Of a stretch of 64,000 bases of DNA, positions 54,266 through 64,000 are shown in pieces. This DNA is from Azolla caroliniana. Taxonomy: Eukaryota; Polypodiophyta. The notes beneath the pieces were generated by a model. The model was not told the origin of the DNA. It did no database searches and saw only the letters and a list, made by a program, of their open reading frames with translations. Numbering within the stretch: position 1 is the stretch's first letter; each line of letters starts with the position of its first letter. The DNA lies in NCBI GenBank assembly GCA_043228905.1, contig JBHGNT010000016.1, positions 9,858,001-9,922,000 of the forward strand, written 5' to 3'. The position numbers were made by a program, and so were the translations under genes.

Positions 54266-55332
54266 TGCTCATCACCGAGGAGTGTGAGATAAACCTTGCC
54301 GACGACGAGATGACCTGGGTGGTAGACTACGGAGCATCGTTCCACCTTACCCCGGATCGGAAATGCTTCTCATCCTACTCAGCCGGTGATCACGCCTGTG
54401 TCCCGATGGGGAATGAAGGTACATGCCAAATTGTTGACATAGGAGACATGTGGCTGACAACACCAACCGGATGCAAGTTGCTGTTGAAGGATGTCCGACA
54501 CGTTCCGGAGGTTCGTCTGAACCTGATATCAGCCGGTCGGCTAGATGATGAAGGCTACACGGGTAGCATCCGGAACGGTGTCATGAAGTTCAGCAAAGGG
54601 AGCCTGATTGTGGCTAGGGCCCAGAAGGTCAACACAGTGTACCTGATGAATGCCCAGTTATGTCCGGAAGAAGTGAACCTGGCATCCGACACTGCCGGTG
54701 AGCTGTGGCACAAGAGACTATGTCATATGAGCGAGAAGGGGATGAAGAGGCTTGCAGATGACAACCTCATTCCAGTGAAGAACGTGCACTTGGAGAAGTG
54801 CACTGATTGTCTGGTTGGTAAACAAAACCGGACCTCCTTCCGACCAAGGCCACCGATGAGACGTAATGCACCACTGGAGTTGGTGCATACGGATGTGTGT
54901 CAAGTAGACACGAAGTCACATGCCGGAGCGCAGTACTTCGTGACGTTCATAGATGACCACAGCTGGAAGCTGTGGGCCACACCATTGAAGACGAAGGATT
55001 AGGTGCTATCCGTCTTCAAAGAGCTCCACGCGAGAGTAGAAAGAGAAACCGGCCGGAAGCTAAAGGCGGTTCGAGCAGATAACGAAGGAGAATACCGGGG
55101 GCAGTTCGAGGAGTACTGCCGCTTGAAGGGAATCCGGCTCAAATTTACCATGCCGAAGACGCCGGAACTGAACGGGCTGGCTGAGAGGATGAACCGGACC
55201 ATAATGGAGAGGGTCCGGAGTATGCTAGCGCATGCAAAACTACCCAAGAAGTTTTGGGTTGAGGCACTGTCGACGGCGACATATGTGATAAATAGATCAC
55301 CCTCAATACCCTTGGACGGAGACAGGCCATAG
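54262..55332 (+). pseudogene. copia-4 protease and integrase
   Basis: The protease reads WVVDYGASFHLTPD, so the Ser of the usual DSG (kept in copia-3) is Tyr, which should inactivate it. The pre-integrase HHCC region (LWHKRLCHMSEKGM ... CTDCLVGKQ) and integrase core follow (HTDVCQVDTK, RADNEGEY, LNGLAERMNR). TAG at 55000-55002 replaces the Gln of copia-3 (KDQVLSVF) and TAG at 55330-55332 replaces Gln of TPQRVW. Unlike copia-3, the catalytic Glu is kept. Confidence 0.92.
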
Positions 55333-55335
55333 AGA

Positions 55336-57440
55336 GTGTGGACCGGTAAGGAAGTATCCTACCGGCATCTGAAGGTGTTCGGGTGTCTCGCGTACGTGCA
55401 TGTAGCTAAGGACCGGAGAGGAAAGTTAGATCCAAAGACCCGACCATGCATATTCCTCGATTACGGTGACGATGAGTTCGGCTACCGAGTGTGGGACCCG
55501 GTCGACAAGAAGGTATTCTGGAGTCGAGATATTATCTTCATGGAGGACAAGACGCTCGCCGATTGGGAGTCGGAGAAGAAGATAATGAACTCCGAGTCGA
55601 CCGGTAAGGATCGACTCTACGATAAGCAGACCCAACCGGCAAGAGACCGGTTAGCACTCGAGGGACCAACCGGTTACGGTGAGGATACCGAACAGACTGA
55701 AGAAGAAGTAGAGGAAGCTGAAACCGGAACCGGCCAAGACCCCGAATCAGATTCGGATGAAGAGCAAATGGAGGAGCCGGCTACCGAAGCCCAAAGACGG
55801 AGATATCCTCTCAGAGAGAGAAGGGCCCCCCGGAGATTTCCGGATGCAGAGCATGTGCTGCTAACCGATGAGGGGGAGCTAGAAAGCTTCGAAGAAGCAA
55901 AGGATGACACCCACAACCTAAAATGGTTAAGTGCCATGCAGGACGAGATGGATTCCTTGCATGAGAACCATACGTACGAATTGGTGGAGTTGCCGAAAGG
56001 AAAGCGGGCACTCCGAAACAAGTGGGTGTACAAGTTGAAACCCGGAGATGCCGGCAAACCCACGAGATACAAAGCCAGGATCGTGGTGAAGGGGTTCCAG
56101 CAGAAGAAGGGCGTGGACTTCGACGAGATATTTGCCCCGGTAGTAAAGATGACCTCCATCCGGACGGTGCTGAGTATAGCGGCAAGCATGGACCTCGAGG
56201 TAGAACAGCTGGACGTGAAGACGGCATTCCTTCACGGCGACCTCGAAGAGGAGATCTACATGCAGCAACCGGAGGGATTCGTGGAGAAAGGGAAGGACCA
56301 CCTGGTATGCCGGTTGAAGAAGAGCCTCTACGGGTTGAAGCAGGCCCCCCAGCAATGGTACCGGAAGTTCGATTCCTTCATGACCGATCAAGGGTACCAC
56401 AAGACGTAGGCCGATCACTGAGTGTTTGTGAAGAAGTTCGAAGGAGGCGACTTCCTGATACTCCTTCTGTACGTGGACGACATGTTGATCGCCGGACGGG
56501 ACCAAGTCAAAATACGGATGCTGAAGAAGGCTCTCAACCGGACCTTTTCAATGAAAGACTTGGGTCCGGCAAGACAGATGCTGGGGATGCATATCAACCG
56601 GTCAGCGAAGCAATTATGGTTGTCATGGAGAAGTACGTGACAAAGGTGCTTCACCGGTTCAACATGTCAGATGCGAAACCGGTCGGATCGACACTTCCGG
56701 CAAACTGTAGGCTATCCGGTAAGCAAAGCCCGAAGACGAAAGCAGAGAAGGCGGATATGATGAAGATTCCATATGCCTCTGCCGTCGGGAGCTTAATGTA
56801 CGCAATGGTTTGTACCCGACCGGATATAGGATACGCAGTCCGAGTGGTGAGCCGGTTCATGAGCAATCCCGGCAAGGAGCACTAGAACGCGGTCAAATGG
56901 ATACTCCGGTATTTGAAGGGCACTCCAAATATGTGTCTCCGATTCGGCTCCGAAAAACCTCAACTGGACAGCTTCACCGATTCGGACATGTCGGCTGATG
57001 TGGATACCAGCCGGTCTACATCCGGGTATGTAATGACATATGCAGGGGGAGCTGTTTCGTGGCAGTCGAAGCTGCAGAAGACGGTTGCATTGTCAACCAC
57101 GGAGGCGGAGTACATGGCAATTGTGGAAGCCGGCAAGGAAATATTATGGATGAAGGACTTCATCGGAGAGCTCGGTATCCGGCAAGAGGAATACTGGCTC
57201 TATTGCGACAGTCAAAGTGCCATCCACCTTGCAAAGAATGCGGCCTACCATTCCCGGATGAAGCATATCCAGCGAAGATATCACTGGATTCGGGAAAGAG
57301 TAGATGACCAAGAGTTCGCGTTGATGAAGATCCACACGGCCGAGAACGGGTTAGATATGCTGACCAAAGTGCTGATACCCGACAAGCTGGACGCATGCCG
57401 GAAGAGAATCGAACTGGTAAGACACCCCATGCCGGAGTGA
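55336..57440 (+). pseudogene. copia-4 RT-RNase H
   Basis: The frame 55336-56409 holds the linker and RT start (HENHTYELVELPKGK, FLHGDLEEEIYMQ), ending at TAG 56407-56409 in GYHKTxADH, the same codon as in copia-3. The YVDD motif (LLYVDDMLIAG) is at about 56467-56490. A frameshift follows near 56610, then TAG at 56883-56885 (Trp in copia-3). RNase H (STTEAEYMAI, YCDSQSAIHL) is open to TGA 57438-57440, and the polypurine tract follows at once. Confidence 0.93.
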
Positions 57441-57450
57441 AGGGGGAGTT

Positions 57451-58198
57451 TATTGGGAGACAGGTCCCTCCGGATGGGAATGGAGAAGAACAATGCCGAT
57501 GAACAAAGGCCGAGGCCGAAATCGGACCAGAAGTACCCGGCTACGGAGGACCGGATGGTACAAACCCGGTGAGAACCGGATGAGGAGTACCCGGCTAAGG
57601 AGAGCCGGATGGTGCAGACCCGGTGAGAACCGGATGAGGAGTACCCGGCTACAGAGAGCCGGATGGTGCAGACCCAGTGAGAACCAGATGAGGAGTACCC
57701 GGCTACGGAGAGCCGGATGTTGCAGACCCGGTGAGAACCGGATGAAGAGACATATTCGTAAATATGTTTTTGAGAGTCCATCGTGGCTATGTTTGTAAAT
57801 AGCCGAAAAGTCATATTGGTATAAATATGACTTAGGGCAAACTTATAGTTACTGTTGTTGTCATTTCTTGTTGGTGCAAGAAAAGAGAGAGCGTCTAACT
57901 GTGTACAGAGAGAGAGAGAGAGAAAGAGGTCGTTGCCTCTGTTGTAACCGCCGCCTGTGGCGAAGATCGTGAGCACGAGGTCGTTGCCTCCGTGAAGTCA
58001 CTATTGTACATTCTAGCATAGTGATAGTTTGCAGCCTGTGGGCTGCCGTGGTTTTTTCCCTAGTTTGGGTTTTCCACGTAAACATCCTGTGTACTTTTCT
58101 CTTGTTTGTGTCATGTTTTCCGTTTCCTGTTTTCTGAGTATGATTCTAAGCTCGGTTGTGGCCGAGTGTTGTGCATAAGGAGCGTGCAGTTCCCGTCA
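57451..58198 (+). repeat. copia-4 3' LTR
   Basis: 748 bp, first bases TATTGGGAGACAGG (TG changed to TA), end CCCGTCA before the ATTTC duplication. It holds a 54-bp array at 57510-57750. Confidence 0.93.
57510..57750 (+). repeat. 54-bp tandem array in copia-4 3' LTR
   Basis: Four to five units of the same repeat as 52935-53205. Confidence 0.92.
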
Positions 58199-58203
58199 AT
58201 TTC

Positions 58204-58566
58204 ATCCTCTTCGGTTCGACTCAACCGATATGGGGGTATGCTCATAGGTTTAGCGCTTGGAACCAAGTTTATCTTATGATCTATAGACCGAGAAGGAGGT
58301 AGTCCTTGAGGTAATTTATCTGGGAATATCTCCTTAAAATTCGACAAGATGTCACGTAGAGCATCTTTCTCAAAATCATCCAATGAACTCTTATCTATAA
58401 ATTGATACAGAGGATCATTGGGCTCTAATACACATGCATAAAATTGTGCATCAACGTTTCGATCATAAGCATAAAGATGATTAACAGACATTAAATTGTT
58501 TATCGCAATCCCATGAATAAAAACTTGTTGGTTGTTATTTCCTTCAAAAGAAATAGTATGATTCAA
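58204..58566 (-). pseudogene. gypsy-5 protease end and RT start
   Basis: Minus-strand frame with IHGIAINNLMSVNHLYAYD (tail of the protease region), LDDFEKDALRDILSNFKEIF, PDKLPQGLPPSRSIDHKINL and IPPYRLSRTEEDEI, the usual lead-in to gypsy RT. It is cut at 58204 by copia-4 and resumes at 52863. Confidence 0.9.
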
Positions 58567-58772
58567 TCAATCGATATAAAGACTATGTCTATTATAAAAC
58601 CATATGTAACCAAGAACTACATCTACCGTCACAAACGCATTACATAAAAAGTCAACTTTTCAATGTAGTTATTTATTACTAGGGGTACACCATGTGCAAT
58701 TAATGAATGCCTTTGAACATGGCCTCCCGCAGTAAGGAGTTTGTAGTCGTGGTCATTTTTGGTTGTTTTTAT

Positions 58773-59657
58773 TCATAACATCTGCACCATATTAGAGTCA
58801 AGAAAATTATGAGTGCTACCACAGTCAAATAGTATAGTTACACTATGATTGTGGATAGTCCCATAAGTTTTAAGTAAATCGTGTGGTCCAAGAATATTTT
58901 TTTGTAATGCAATAGAACTAACGGAATTCAAATAATTCAAGAACATACTTGGATTATTTGAAGTTGATGGCTTTCTTTGCGGATTGTTGGAGTTACCACT
59001 CTCCTTTCTCCGCCTACACTCGTTGGCTTTATGCCCAGGCTTCTTACAAAAGTTGTAGATTATTACCCGCCTTTTCGTATTGTCGCCTTGACCTATCAGA
59101 GAAGGTTGGTATCTACGTTTACCGCTTTCTCCTTCCGACTCTTTTGGTTGGTAATGAGCTTTTGTGTCAAACAAAATGCAGGCACGTTCCATCGCTTCTC
59201 CCAAGGTCTTGGGTTGATGAGCGTGGATCTCATAATGAAAATCTAACTCGTGGTTGCGTTGCTTATCCTTTCCCGAGAACTATTGAGGAGTAAATGAAGG
59301 CTTCTTCGCATTGCTTGATGTGGAAGCGTGTGCCTTTAGCTCCAAAATTTGTTGTTGAAAGTTTTCAAACTGATGCCTATTGGCATCAAGAAGCCCTTCA
59401 AGTTTGGAGGAGAACGCAATTATGAGCATTGTCATTGACTTAACAATATCATCTTGCGTTTTACGAAAATCATCCCTCGTGACAAATTCGATATCGTCGT
59501 TAATATCTTCGTCACGGACCGGAGATATTGGTCGGTTGTCCTCATCTCGCATAGGAGAAATTGGACGACCTTGACGGCTGGGAGATGTGGAATGTGTCGA
59601 AAAAATACGATGGTTGGGAGATGTGTGATGTGAGGAATTACGAGAGTAGGAAACCAT
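58773..59657 (-). pseudogene. gypsy-5 gag and protease start
   Basis: The ATG at 59657 gives MVSYSRNSSHHTSP, followed by a Ser/Pro-rich N-terminus with two copies of RPISPxRDEDxN and a short helix (FENFQQQILELKAH). TAG at 59280-59282 is in frame, and the same frame then passes to TLGEAMERACILFD. The central capsid region expected between them is missing. The CCHC knuckle reads NFCKKPGHKANEC, with the first Cys unclear. The protease starts LFDCGSTHNFLD, with Cys where DSG or DTG is usual. It stops at 58773. Confidence 0.85.
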
Positions 59658-61070
59658 GAAAAATAAGGAGAGTTTAGAGAGGAAGGAAATAAGTATACTA
59701 AAGTCTAAAGTACTAAAGTAGTATAAGACTTTAGAATTTGGATGCGGGAGTGAAATATGATATATTATCATGAGAGATAATACTTATATACCTTTTTACA
59801 TTCAAGTCGGTGAGGATAAAAGACCCCCCCCCCCCCCCCCCCCTATGATATATCCCATTTAGGAAATTATCCCCTTTTTATCTATTTTGATTCCTAGATT
59901 AGACATTAGGAAATAAGACCCCCCTTTTTAGGAAGTCGGTGATGTGTAGTTGGTCACCACCTTTCTCAAGATAATCCCTCAAATTCTTCCAAACTAGGAA
60001 ATTCTCCTTTTTTAGTTAAAGAAAATTCCTAGTTTAGGTTTTAGGAATAAGCATCCCCCCTTTTTGGAAGTCAGTGGGAATAGCTTGTGATTTCCACGAG
60101 AATCACTGCTAACAAAAAGGAGTGATGATCAAAACATCCCTTCAATCATCATCCCCCTATTCTTCCCATCCATCTCACAGTCATGCTTCCCTCTCAAAGA
60201 AGTAATTTTTTCCCTTTATCTCTCTCCTTTACATCGATTAATAATTGATGATGATCTTATTCCTATAATCCTATAATCATCCTCATAATCAACCATATTT
60301 CACCCATATAATCCATCCATAAACGCTAATGATCTATTGTTTATCCATCCATCATTGCGTAATCAAAATGCACCCGTGGTAATGGATGATTATGGCCATT
60401 CTAATAAACCTTAAGGTCGATGATCAATTGATTATCGCCAATCAACGATCATCACCCTAGTTCTATCGGCCAATTTTAATTAAATTGATTATGAATGATC
60501 ATTATCCATATATATGATGATCATCAATTATTTCCTCGAAAATTCGACGATCAAGCATCACCTAATATACGATTTCCATACATAAGGTTGCCTCATGGGC
60601 ATAGCCATTAGATCAAGAGGGGTATATGAAAAATAAAATATAAATATGTTTATGGTGAATTTATTTGAATAATTATATATTAAATATCTAAACGTATTAA
60701 AACAAACATATAATAATAATAACAACACTTTTATAAAAGAAATTTAACCCCTTGATTTTATTTATTTATTTGTGCATCAATGGATCAAACTCATAGCCTT
60801 TACTTTTAAGGTTAGAACAAGAATATACTAACCAACCCATCACACAAATCTTGTTGTGATTAAGTAACCTTAATATATTTATTATACATAACCCCCTATA
60901 ATATACCGCACATCAACATATCACTCCCACACGGAATCTCCGTGACGTTTTCGACACTTCCCCAATCTATCATTTAACATACATTAGTACGTAAAAAAAT
61001 AAATACATATTTTCCCGTCCTAAAGCACATAACACGAATCCAATCAAATGTTTTTTTTTTAGGATTAAAA
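59658..61070 (-). other. gypsy-5 leader between primer site and gag
   Basis: About 1.4 kb, AT-rich, with no open frame longer than about 65 codons that resembles a protein. It holds a run of 20 C at 59824-59843 and several related TTTTTAGGAAxT-type short repeats (59850-60070). I see no gene in it. Confidence 0.75.
59824..59843 (+). repeat. Poly-C tract
   Basis: Twenty consecutive C, poly-G in the element's own sense, within the gypsy-5 leader. Confidence 0.95.
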
Positions 61071-61084
61071 CCACTCTAATACCA
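61071..61084 (-). other. gypsy-5 primer-binding site
   Basis: Minus-strand TGGTATTAGAGTGG two bases from the LTR, one C-to-T change from the initiator-Met consensus over its first 11 bases. Confidence 0.85.
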
Positions 61085-61086
61085 TA

Positions 61087-61483
61087 TGTAATAACCAAGA
61101 TCATTAATCCTAAAATAAAGATATAAATGACACAATCATACTGAAAATACGCGTTACCACCCATCCGCCCCCTCGCCAGGGTTGACAGCGCAGACGAGGA
61201 ATCCTGATCTATCCCATACCAGCTAGGATCTCCACATCAGGACCTTGGTAGATGACTAGTCCACATCAAAGAGATCTTCGTCAGAACCACTCATGGGGCC
61301 TCCCCCTTAACTAAGGAGAGTCTCCACTATTTATAGGACCTAGGCCATGTAATGACATCTACCTGACCAATCATGTGCGGGGTACCCTATGACACACATT
61401 AGGTCAGTCCAATAAAGCCGAGGACTCAAATATTACAGTATGATAGCCCCCATATAAGCATTTCTAAAACAATGAACATTACA
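61087..61483 (-). repeat. gypsy-5 5' LTR
   Basis: 397 bp, matching 49752-50131 with a few indels; flanked on the right by GTAAT. Confidence 0.93.
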
Positions 61484-61488
61484 GTAAT

Positions 61489-61686
61489 GTTCCTTCCATC
61501 AAATTGACCCTCGAGCTCCACGACACGGTCGACAGCTTTCTCCACGCTCGCATCGTTGTCTCGAGATCTCATCATTTGTTTGAAGATTATCATCATCCTT
61601 TCGAGCTCTCCTGCTTGATTGCTTGAGGACACCATCTCCAAGTATTGGTCGATCCTCGACTTGATCCTTCCTACCACCTCCTTCAC
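61489..61686 (-). pseudogene. gypsy-6 gag, N-terminal fragment
   Basis: Minus-strand frame from near the primer site with KSRIDQYLEMVSSSNQ, KQMMRSRDNDASVEKAVDR and ELEGQFDGRNIT, related to gypsy-3 Gag (ERDREALVDKAVDRTVEIVG). It is cut by gypsy-5 and continues at 49746. Confidence 0.85.
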
Positions 61687-61699
61687 GTCGGGTTCACCG
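61682..61699 (-). other. gypsy-6 primer-binding site
   Basis: Minus-strand CGGTGAACCCGACGTGAA, matching gypsy-1 except the first base. It is eight bases from the LTR, against four in the relatives. Confidence 0.75.
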
Positions 61700-61707
61700 C
61701 ATAATTA

Positions 61708-62817
61708 TGTCGTGAAGATCCGTCACTAGGTGCGGATCGTGAAGCGGAACCATCGGGGTCCTGGACCGGAAGGACTCGAAGTTTGCACTAGCTTTAGCGA
61801 GAAAGGATTTAAGTTAGATTGAAAGAGAGAGAGATTGAGATAAGATAGAACGCTTGATTTAGATTGAGAGAGAGATTAAGATTGAACTCTTGACTTTAGA
61901 TTTGAAGAACAAGATTGATACATCAATTGGATAGCGAATTTTCTTACTGTTAATTTCTTGATTAATACATCGCCCCTTTTTTCCTTTTCCATCCACTCTT
62001 TTATAGATGCCCCCATGCATATGATGCATGTGGGGTACAAGACATGCATAAAATGCATGATGCATGTTTGCCATTTGGCGATCATGCACTAAATGTGATG
62101 CATGATAACCATATTACTCATTTAAGCTCTTATATGAGAATTTTCAACTAAAACTATAATGATAAAAATATAACTTTAAGGAAATGACTTGGCTTAGTGG
62201 TAAGTATATTGCTTTTTATCTTGCAGGTGCAAGGTTCAAGTCTTGCTTACATCCCTTTCAAAGCACAAAATACTATTAGACTTTTGGACCAAATATCTTT
62301 AAAACACCATGCACTGTGATCAACTGACCCGACCGATCCGTCCGATTTGTGCATCCATTCGGTTTGCATCCCGAGGTCGCCGGATGCCAGTAACAGGGTT
62401 TGCTGACATCGGTCGGTTGCCGGTTGGATGCTGTCAGCGTGTCCGTCCGTCCGGTCGCCGGTTCCGGTTCTATTGGCGTCCAAAACCAATGAACTTAGCT
62501 ACATCCATTTGTCAAGTCATTCTATTTTCCACAAATAGCTTTTGCTCTGCCTTATACATGGTGAGATTCCTATTTGTCCTGTCTATGTGGGATATCTCAT
62601 AATATTTTATTTTTTTCTCTTTTTCTTTGCAAACTTTATACCCACATAACTTGACACTTAGATGTCCGTTTGTTATGTAGCAAAGTGCATTCAAAAGCTC
62701 TTCAAGACCTCCATCTTTTTGTACCACTATTATTGTTTTATATTTTGTGTGAAGAACCACACTCAATTTTAAACATTTCTCACAATTTTCACACAATTGG
62801 CGAAAATCTTCACAACA
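61708..62817 (-). repeat. gypsy-6 5' LTR
   Basis: 1110 bp with ends forming a 12-bp inverted repeat (TGTYGTGAAGAT). It holds the tRNA-like segment at 62185-62252 and a TATAAAAG box at 62005-61998 on the minus strand. It matches 40796-42300. Confidence 0.9.
62185..62252 (+). other. tRNA-like A/B-box segment in gypsy-6 5' LTR
   Basis: Near-identical to 41277-41345: TGGCTTAGTGGTAAG and GGTTCAAGTCT. Confidence 0.55.
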
Positions 62818-63100
62818 CCGTAATCTTGGTATTCATCCTGTTTTTCACATTAGTCGTCTAAAACCATTTTTAGGCTCTGGTGATAACACCATCACAATCC
62901 ATGATCTTGTAACATTAGAGGATTTTTCTTACAAACCTCATGTTCCTGAACGAATTCTTGATTCTCGTACTAAACGTTTACGTTCTAAAGAGATTCTGCT
63001 ATTAGATAAACCTATTGATGATGCCACATGGGAACACGAGCATATTCTTAAGGCACAATTTCCTCACTTTATATTGCAAGAGTGCAATCTTTTGAAGTAG
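62818..63100 (+). pseudogene. gypsy-4 integrase C-terminus with chromodomain-like end
   Basis: It continues gypsy-4 pol after gypsy-6: RNLGIHPVFHISRLKPF, TLEDFSYKPHVPERILDSR, LLLDKPIDDATWEHEHIL and FPHFILQECNLLK, ending at TAG 63098-63100. The layout matches the chromodomain end of gypsy-5 (EKILDHR ... STWETEETL ... NFPLQECN), although the aromatic VKW of the chromodomain core is LLLDK here. The frame is open over its 94 codons. Confidence 0.88.
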
Positions 63101-63107
63101 GGGAGTA

Positions 63108-64000
63108 TGTTATGTACACATAACGTAGGTGAGGATAGGTCACTAATATTTACATAAGTGAAGGCTATGTTCACTAATATTAAAAAGGGGACAAATGTGA
63201 TTGGATAGAAGGAATAATAGTTGCATGCATTATCATGATTTGGACAACCAATGAATGGAGAGCCTTTTAGAAAGGCACATCTATTCAAGGGGCCTAGGAA
63301 AAGGTATAAATATGAGGCTTAGCTACCCTCATAAGCACATTATGTCGGAAGCTTGTTGTCTTAGACACGGGTGGTGCGGGCTAGGCTTTCGTCTCGACGA
63401 TCGTGTTTACCTCTTCCAAGGTATTAGTCATCCTAATATCCGGCGGTATGGGACGTCAGTGGTAGGTTGGCTATGTCTAGATCATAGCTCGAGGGTGGTC
63501 GGGTGGAACAGGTTCTTCTATCCAATCTATTTTCCTTCTTTTACTTTAATTTGGTCTATTGATTAGTAATAGACTCTTAACACTAACCCCCTTGGGAATG
63601 GCTCCACCCCCCACCCATTAACACTTTTGGCACGCCTGAACGGACAACCCTCCCTTTGAGAGGAAGTCTATCCCTCACACTCTGTCTTCATCACTAATCT
63701 CTCACTTTCCCTCTCTACGTGGTGTTTGTGTACCTGTGTTATAGAGTGTAGTTTGTGTGTGGAGTGTCTATGTGAGAGCTAGCCTGCTATGGAGATCTCA
63801 ACACTTCCTTCTACACTCTGATGGGGAAGAGTTTTTCTCAACAACAATGGCAAAGCTTCCTTTAAGAACTTACGAACTAGGTAACTTTAACTAGTTAAAC
63901 CTTCCTCTAAGAACTTAAGAACTGGGTAACTTTAACTAGTTGAAAGAAAGTTAGAGTTTTTCGTTTTCTGCATAGCCTTCTTCCCTGCAATTGAAACTTT
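63108..64000 (+). repeat. gypsy-4 3' LTR (runs off the window)
   Basis: It starts TGTTATGTACACATAACG right after a purine tract (GAAGTAGGGGAG). No partner LTR is in the window, so the right edge is unknown and part of this may be flanking sequence. It contains a two-copy repeat of about 43-45 bp at 63857-63946 (GAACTTA.GAACT.GGTAAC). No gene seen. Confidence 0.7.

Larger units (their letters stand above)
52864..58198 (+). mobile_element. copia-4: copia element inserted in gypsy-5
   Basis: A full-length insertion with a perfect duplication ATTTC (52859-52863, 58199-58203), 5' LTR 52864-53661, primer site, gag, pol, polypurine tract (GTGAAGGGGGAGTT, about 57437-57450) and 3' LTR 57451-58198. 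It is the same family as copia-3. Gag has an internal deletion and pol several stops. Confidence 0.95.
49752..61483 (-). mobile_element. gypsy-5: chromovirus inserted in gypsy-6 gag
   Basis: Minus-strand element with LTRs 61483-61087 (5') and 50131-49752 (3'), TG/CA ends, a perfect duplication GTAAT (49747-49751, 61484-61488), an initiator-Met-type primer site and a polypurine tract (minus strand of 50132-50146). Gag-protease, RT, RNase H, integrase and a C-terminal chromodomain are present. Copia-4 splits its RT gene. Excision restores gypsy-6 gag (DGRNIT then KFLDAY). Stops in gag and RT show it is inactive. Confidence 0.95.
40796..62817 (-). mobile_element. gypsy-6: gypsy element gutted by later insertions
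   Basis: A minus-strand element of the gypsy-1/2/3 lineage inserted in gypsy-4 pol. The 5' LTR is 62817-61708, the primer site is at 61699-61682, the gag N-terminus at 61686-61489 continues at 49746-49235, and the 3' LTR is 42307-40796 (cut by copia-5). The ends are TGTTGTGAAGAT ... ATCTTCACGACA with a 4-bp duplication CCGT (40792-40795, 62818-62821). No protease or pol of this element survives; a LINE, an unexplained block and copia-5 occupy that position, so a large deletion or replacement must have occurred. Confidence 0.85.
31290..64000 (+). mobile_element. gypsy-4: old chromovirus hosting copia-3 and gypsy-6
   Basis: Segments of one degenerate plus-strand gypsy element: gag start fragment (about 31322-31384), gag-protease (37408-38129), RT, RNase H and integrase (38150-40795), C-terminal integrase with chromodomain-like end (62818-63100), and 3' LTR from 63108. 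Removing gypsy-6 joins TTACCCCGT to AATCTTGGTATTCAT in frame. The 5' LTR is not in the window. The left edge is uncertain. Confidence 0.85.

Noticed and set aside
1-64000. A host gene, defence system or biosynthetic cluster
   Set aside because: Every long protein-like frame could be assigned to Gag, protease, RT, RNase H, integrase, a LINE protein or repeat shadow, except 19062-20063 and 43530-44013, both of which sit inside mobile elements.

Overview
This window looks like nuclear DNA of a land plant or close streptophyte relative, and essentially all of it is retrotransposon sequence. I base this on plant-type Ty1/copia elements primed by initiator-Met tRNA (TGGTATCAGAGC next to the LTR), Ty3/gypsy elements including chromodomain chromoviruses, an L1-like LINE, plant-like TATA boxes in LTRs, and many TAG stops at CAG/CTG sites, the pattern left by CHG methylation. 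A non-seed plant is possible but I cannot prove it. I found no host gene, rRNA, functional tRNA or CRISPR array, and no defence or metabolic system.

Layout, left to right. (1) 1-12274: gypsy-1 (minus; 3' LTR cut by the window edge), carrying copia-1 (minus) at 3253-8547 with target duplication GAATG. (2) 12279-~21452: gypsy-2 (plus), head-to-head with gypsy-1. Its integrase gene is split by a young 3.3-kb non-autonomous LTR element at 17654-20961 (duplication GTAGA; LTRs differ at about four sites), which encodes only a Gag-like protein and a second protein I do not recognise. (3) ~21453-29648: gypsy-3 (plus), the best-preserved element, with a 1126-residue pol frame. (4) 29649-~31290: 5' fragment of copia-2. 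(5) ~31290 to the window end: an old chromovirus, gypsy-4 (plus), interrupted twice: by copia-3 (minus, 31385-37407) and by gypsy-6 (minus, 40796-62817). Its last pol exon-like segment and 3' LTR reappear at 62818-64000. (6) Inside gypsy-6: truncated copia-5 (42308-43528), an unexplained block (43529-44464), an L1-like LINE (~44465-49230), and chromovirus gypsy-5 (minus, 49752-61483, duplication GTAAT), itself interrupted by copia-4 (plus, 52864-58198, duplication ATTTC). Four insertion layers can therefore be read directly.

Gypsy-1, -2, -3 and -6 form one lineage. They share a primer-binding site TGGTGAACCCGACGTGAA next to the LTR; where the genes survive (-1, -2, -3) they also share an Asp-His-Gly protease motif in place of Asp-Thr/Ser-Gly, and a gag-pro to pol junction at GAT TTT TAR where pol continues in the -1 frame. 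Gypsy-4 and -5 are a different, chromodomain-bearing lineage. Copia-1, -2 and -5 are related to one another, as are copia-3 and -4.

Most genes are broken by stops or frameshifts. The best candidates for recent activity are the 3.3-kb Gag-only element and gypsy-3. Several LTR families also carry CCGG-rich tandem arrays whose copy number differs between the two LTRs of one element.
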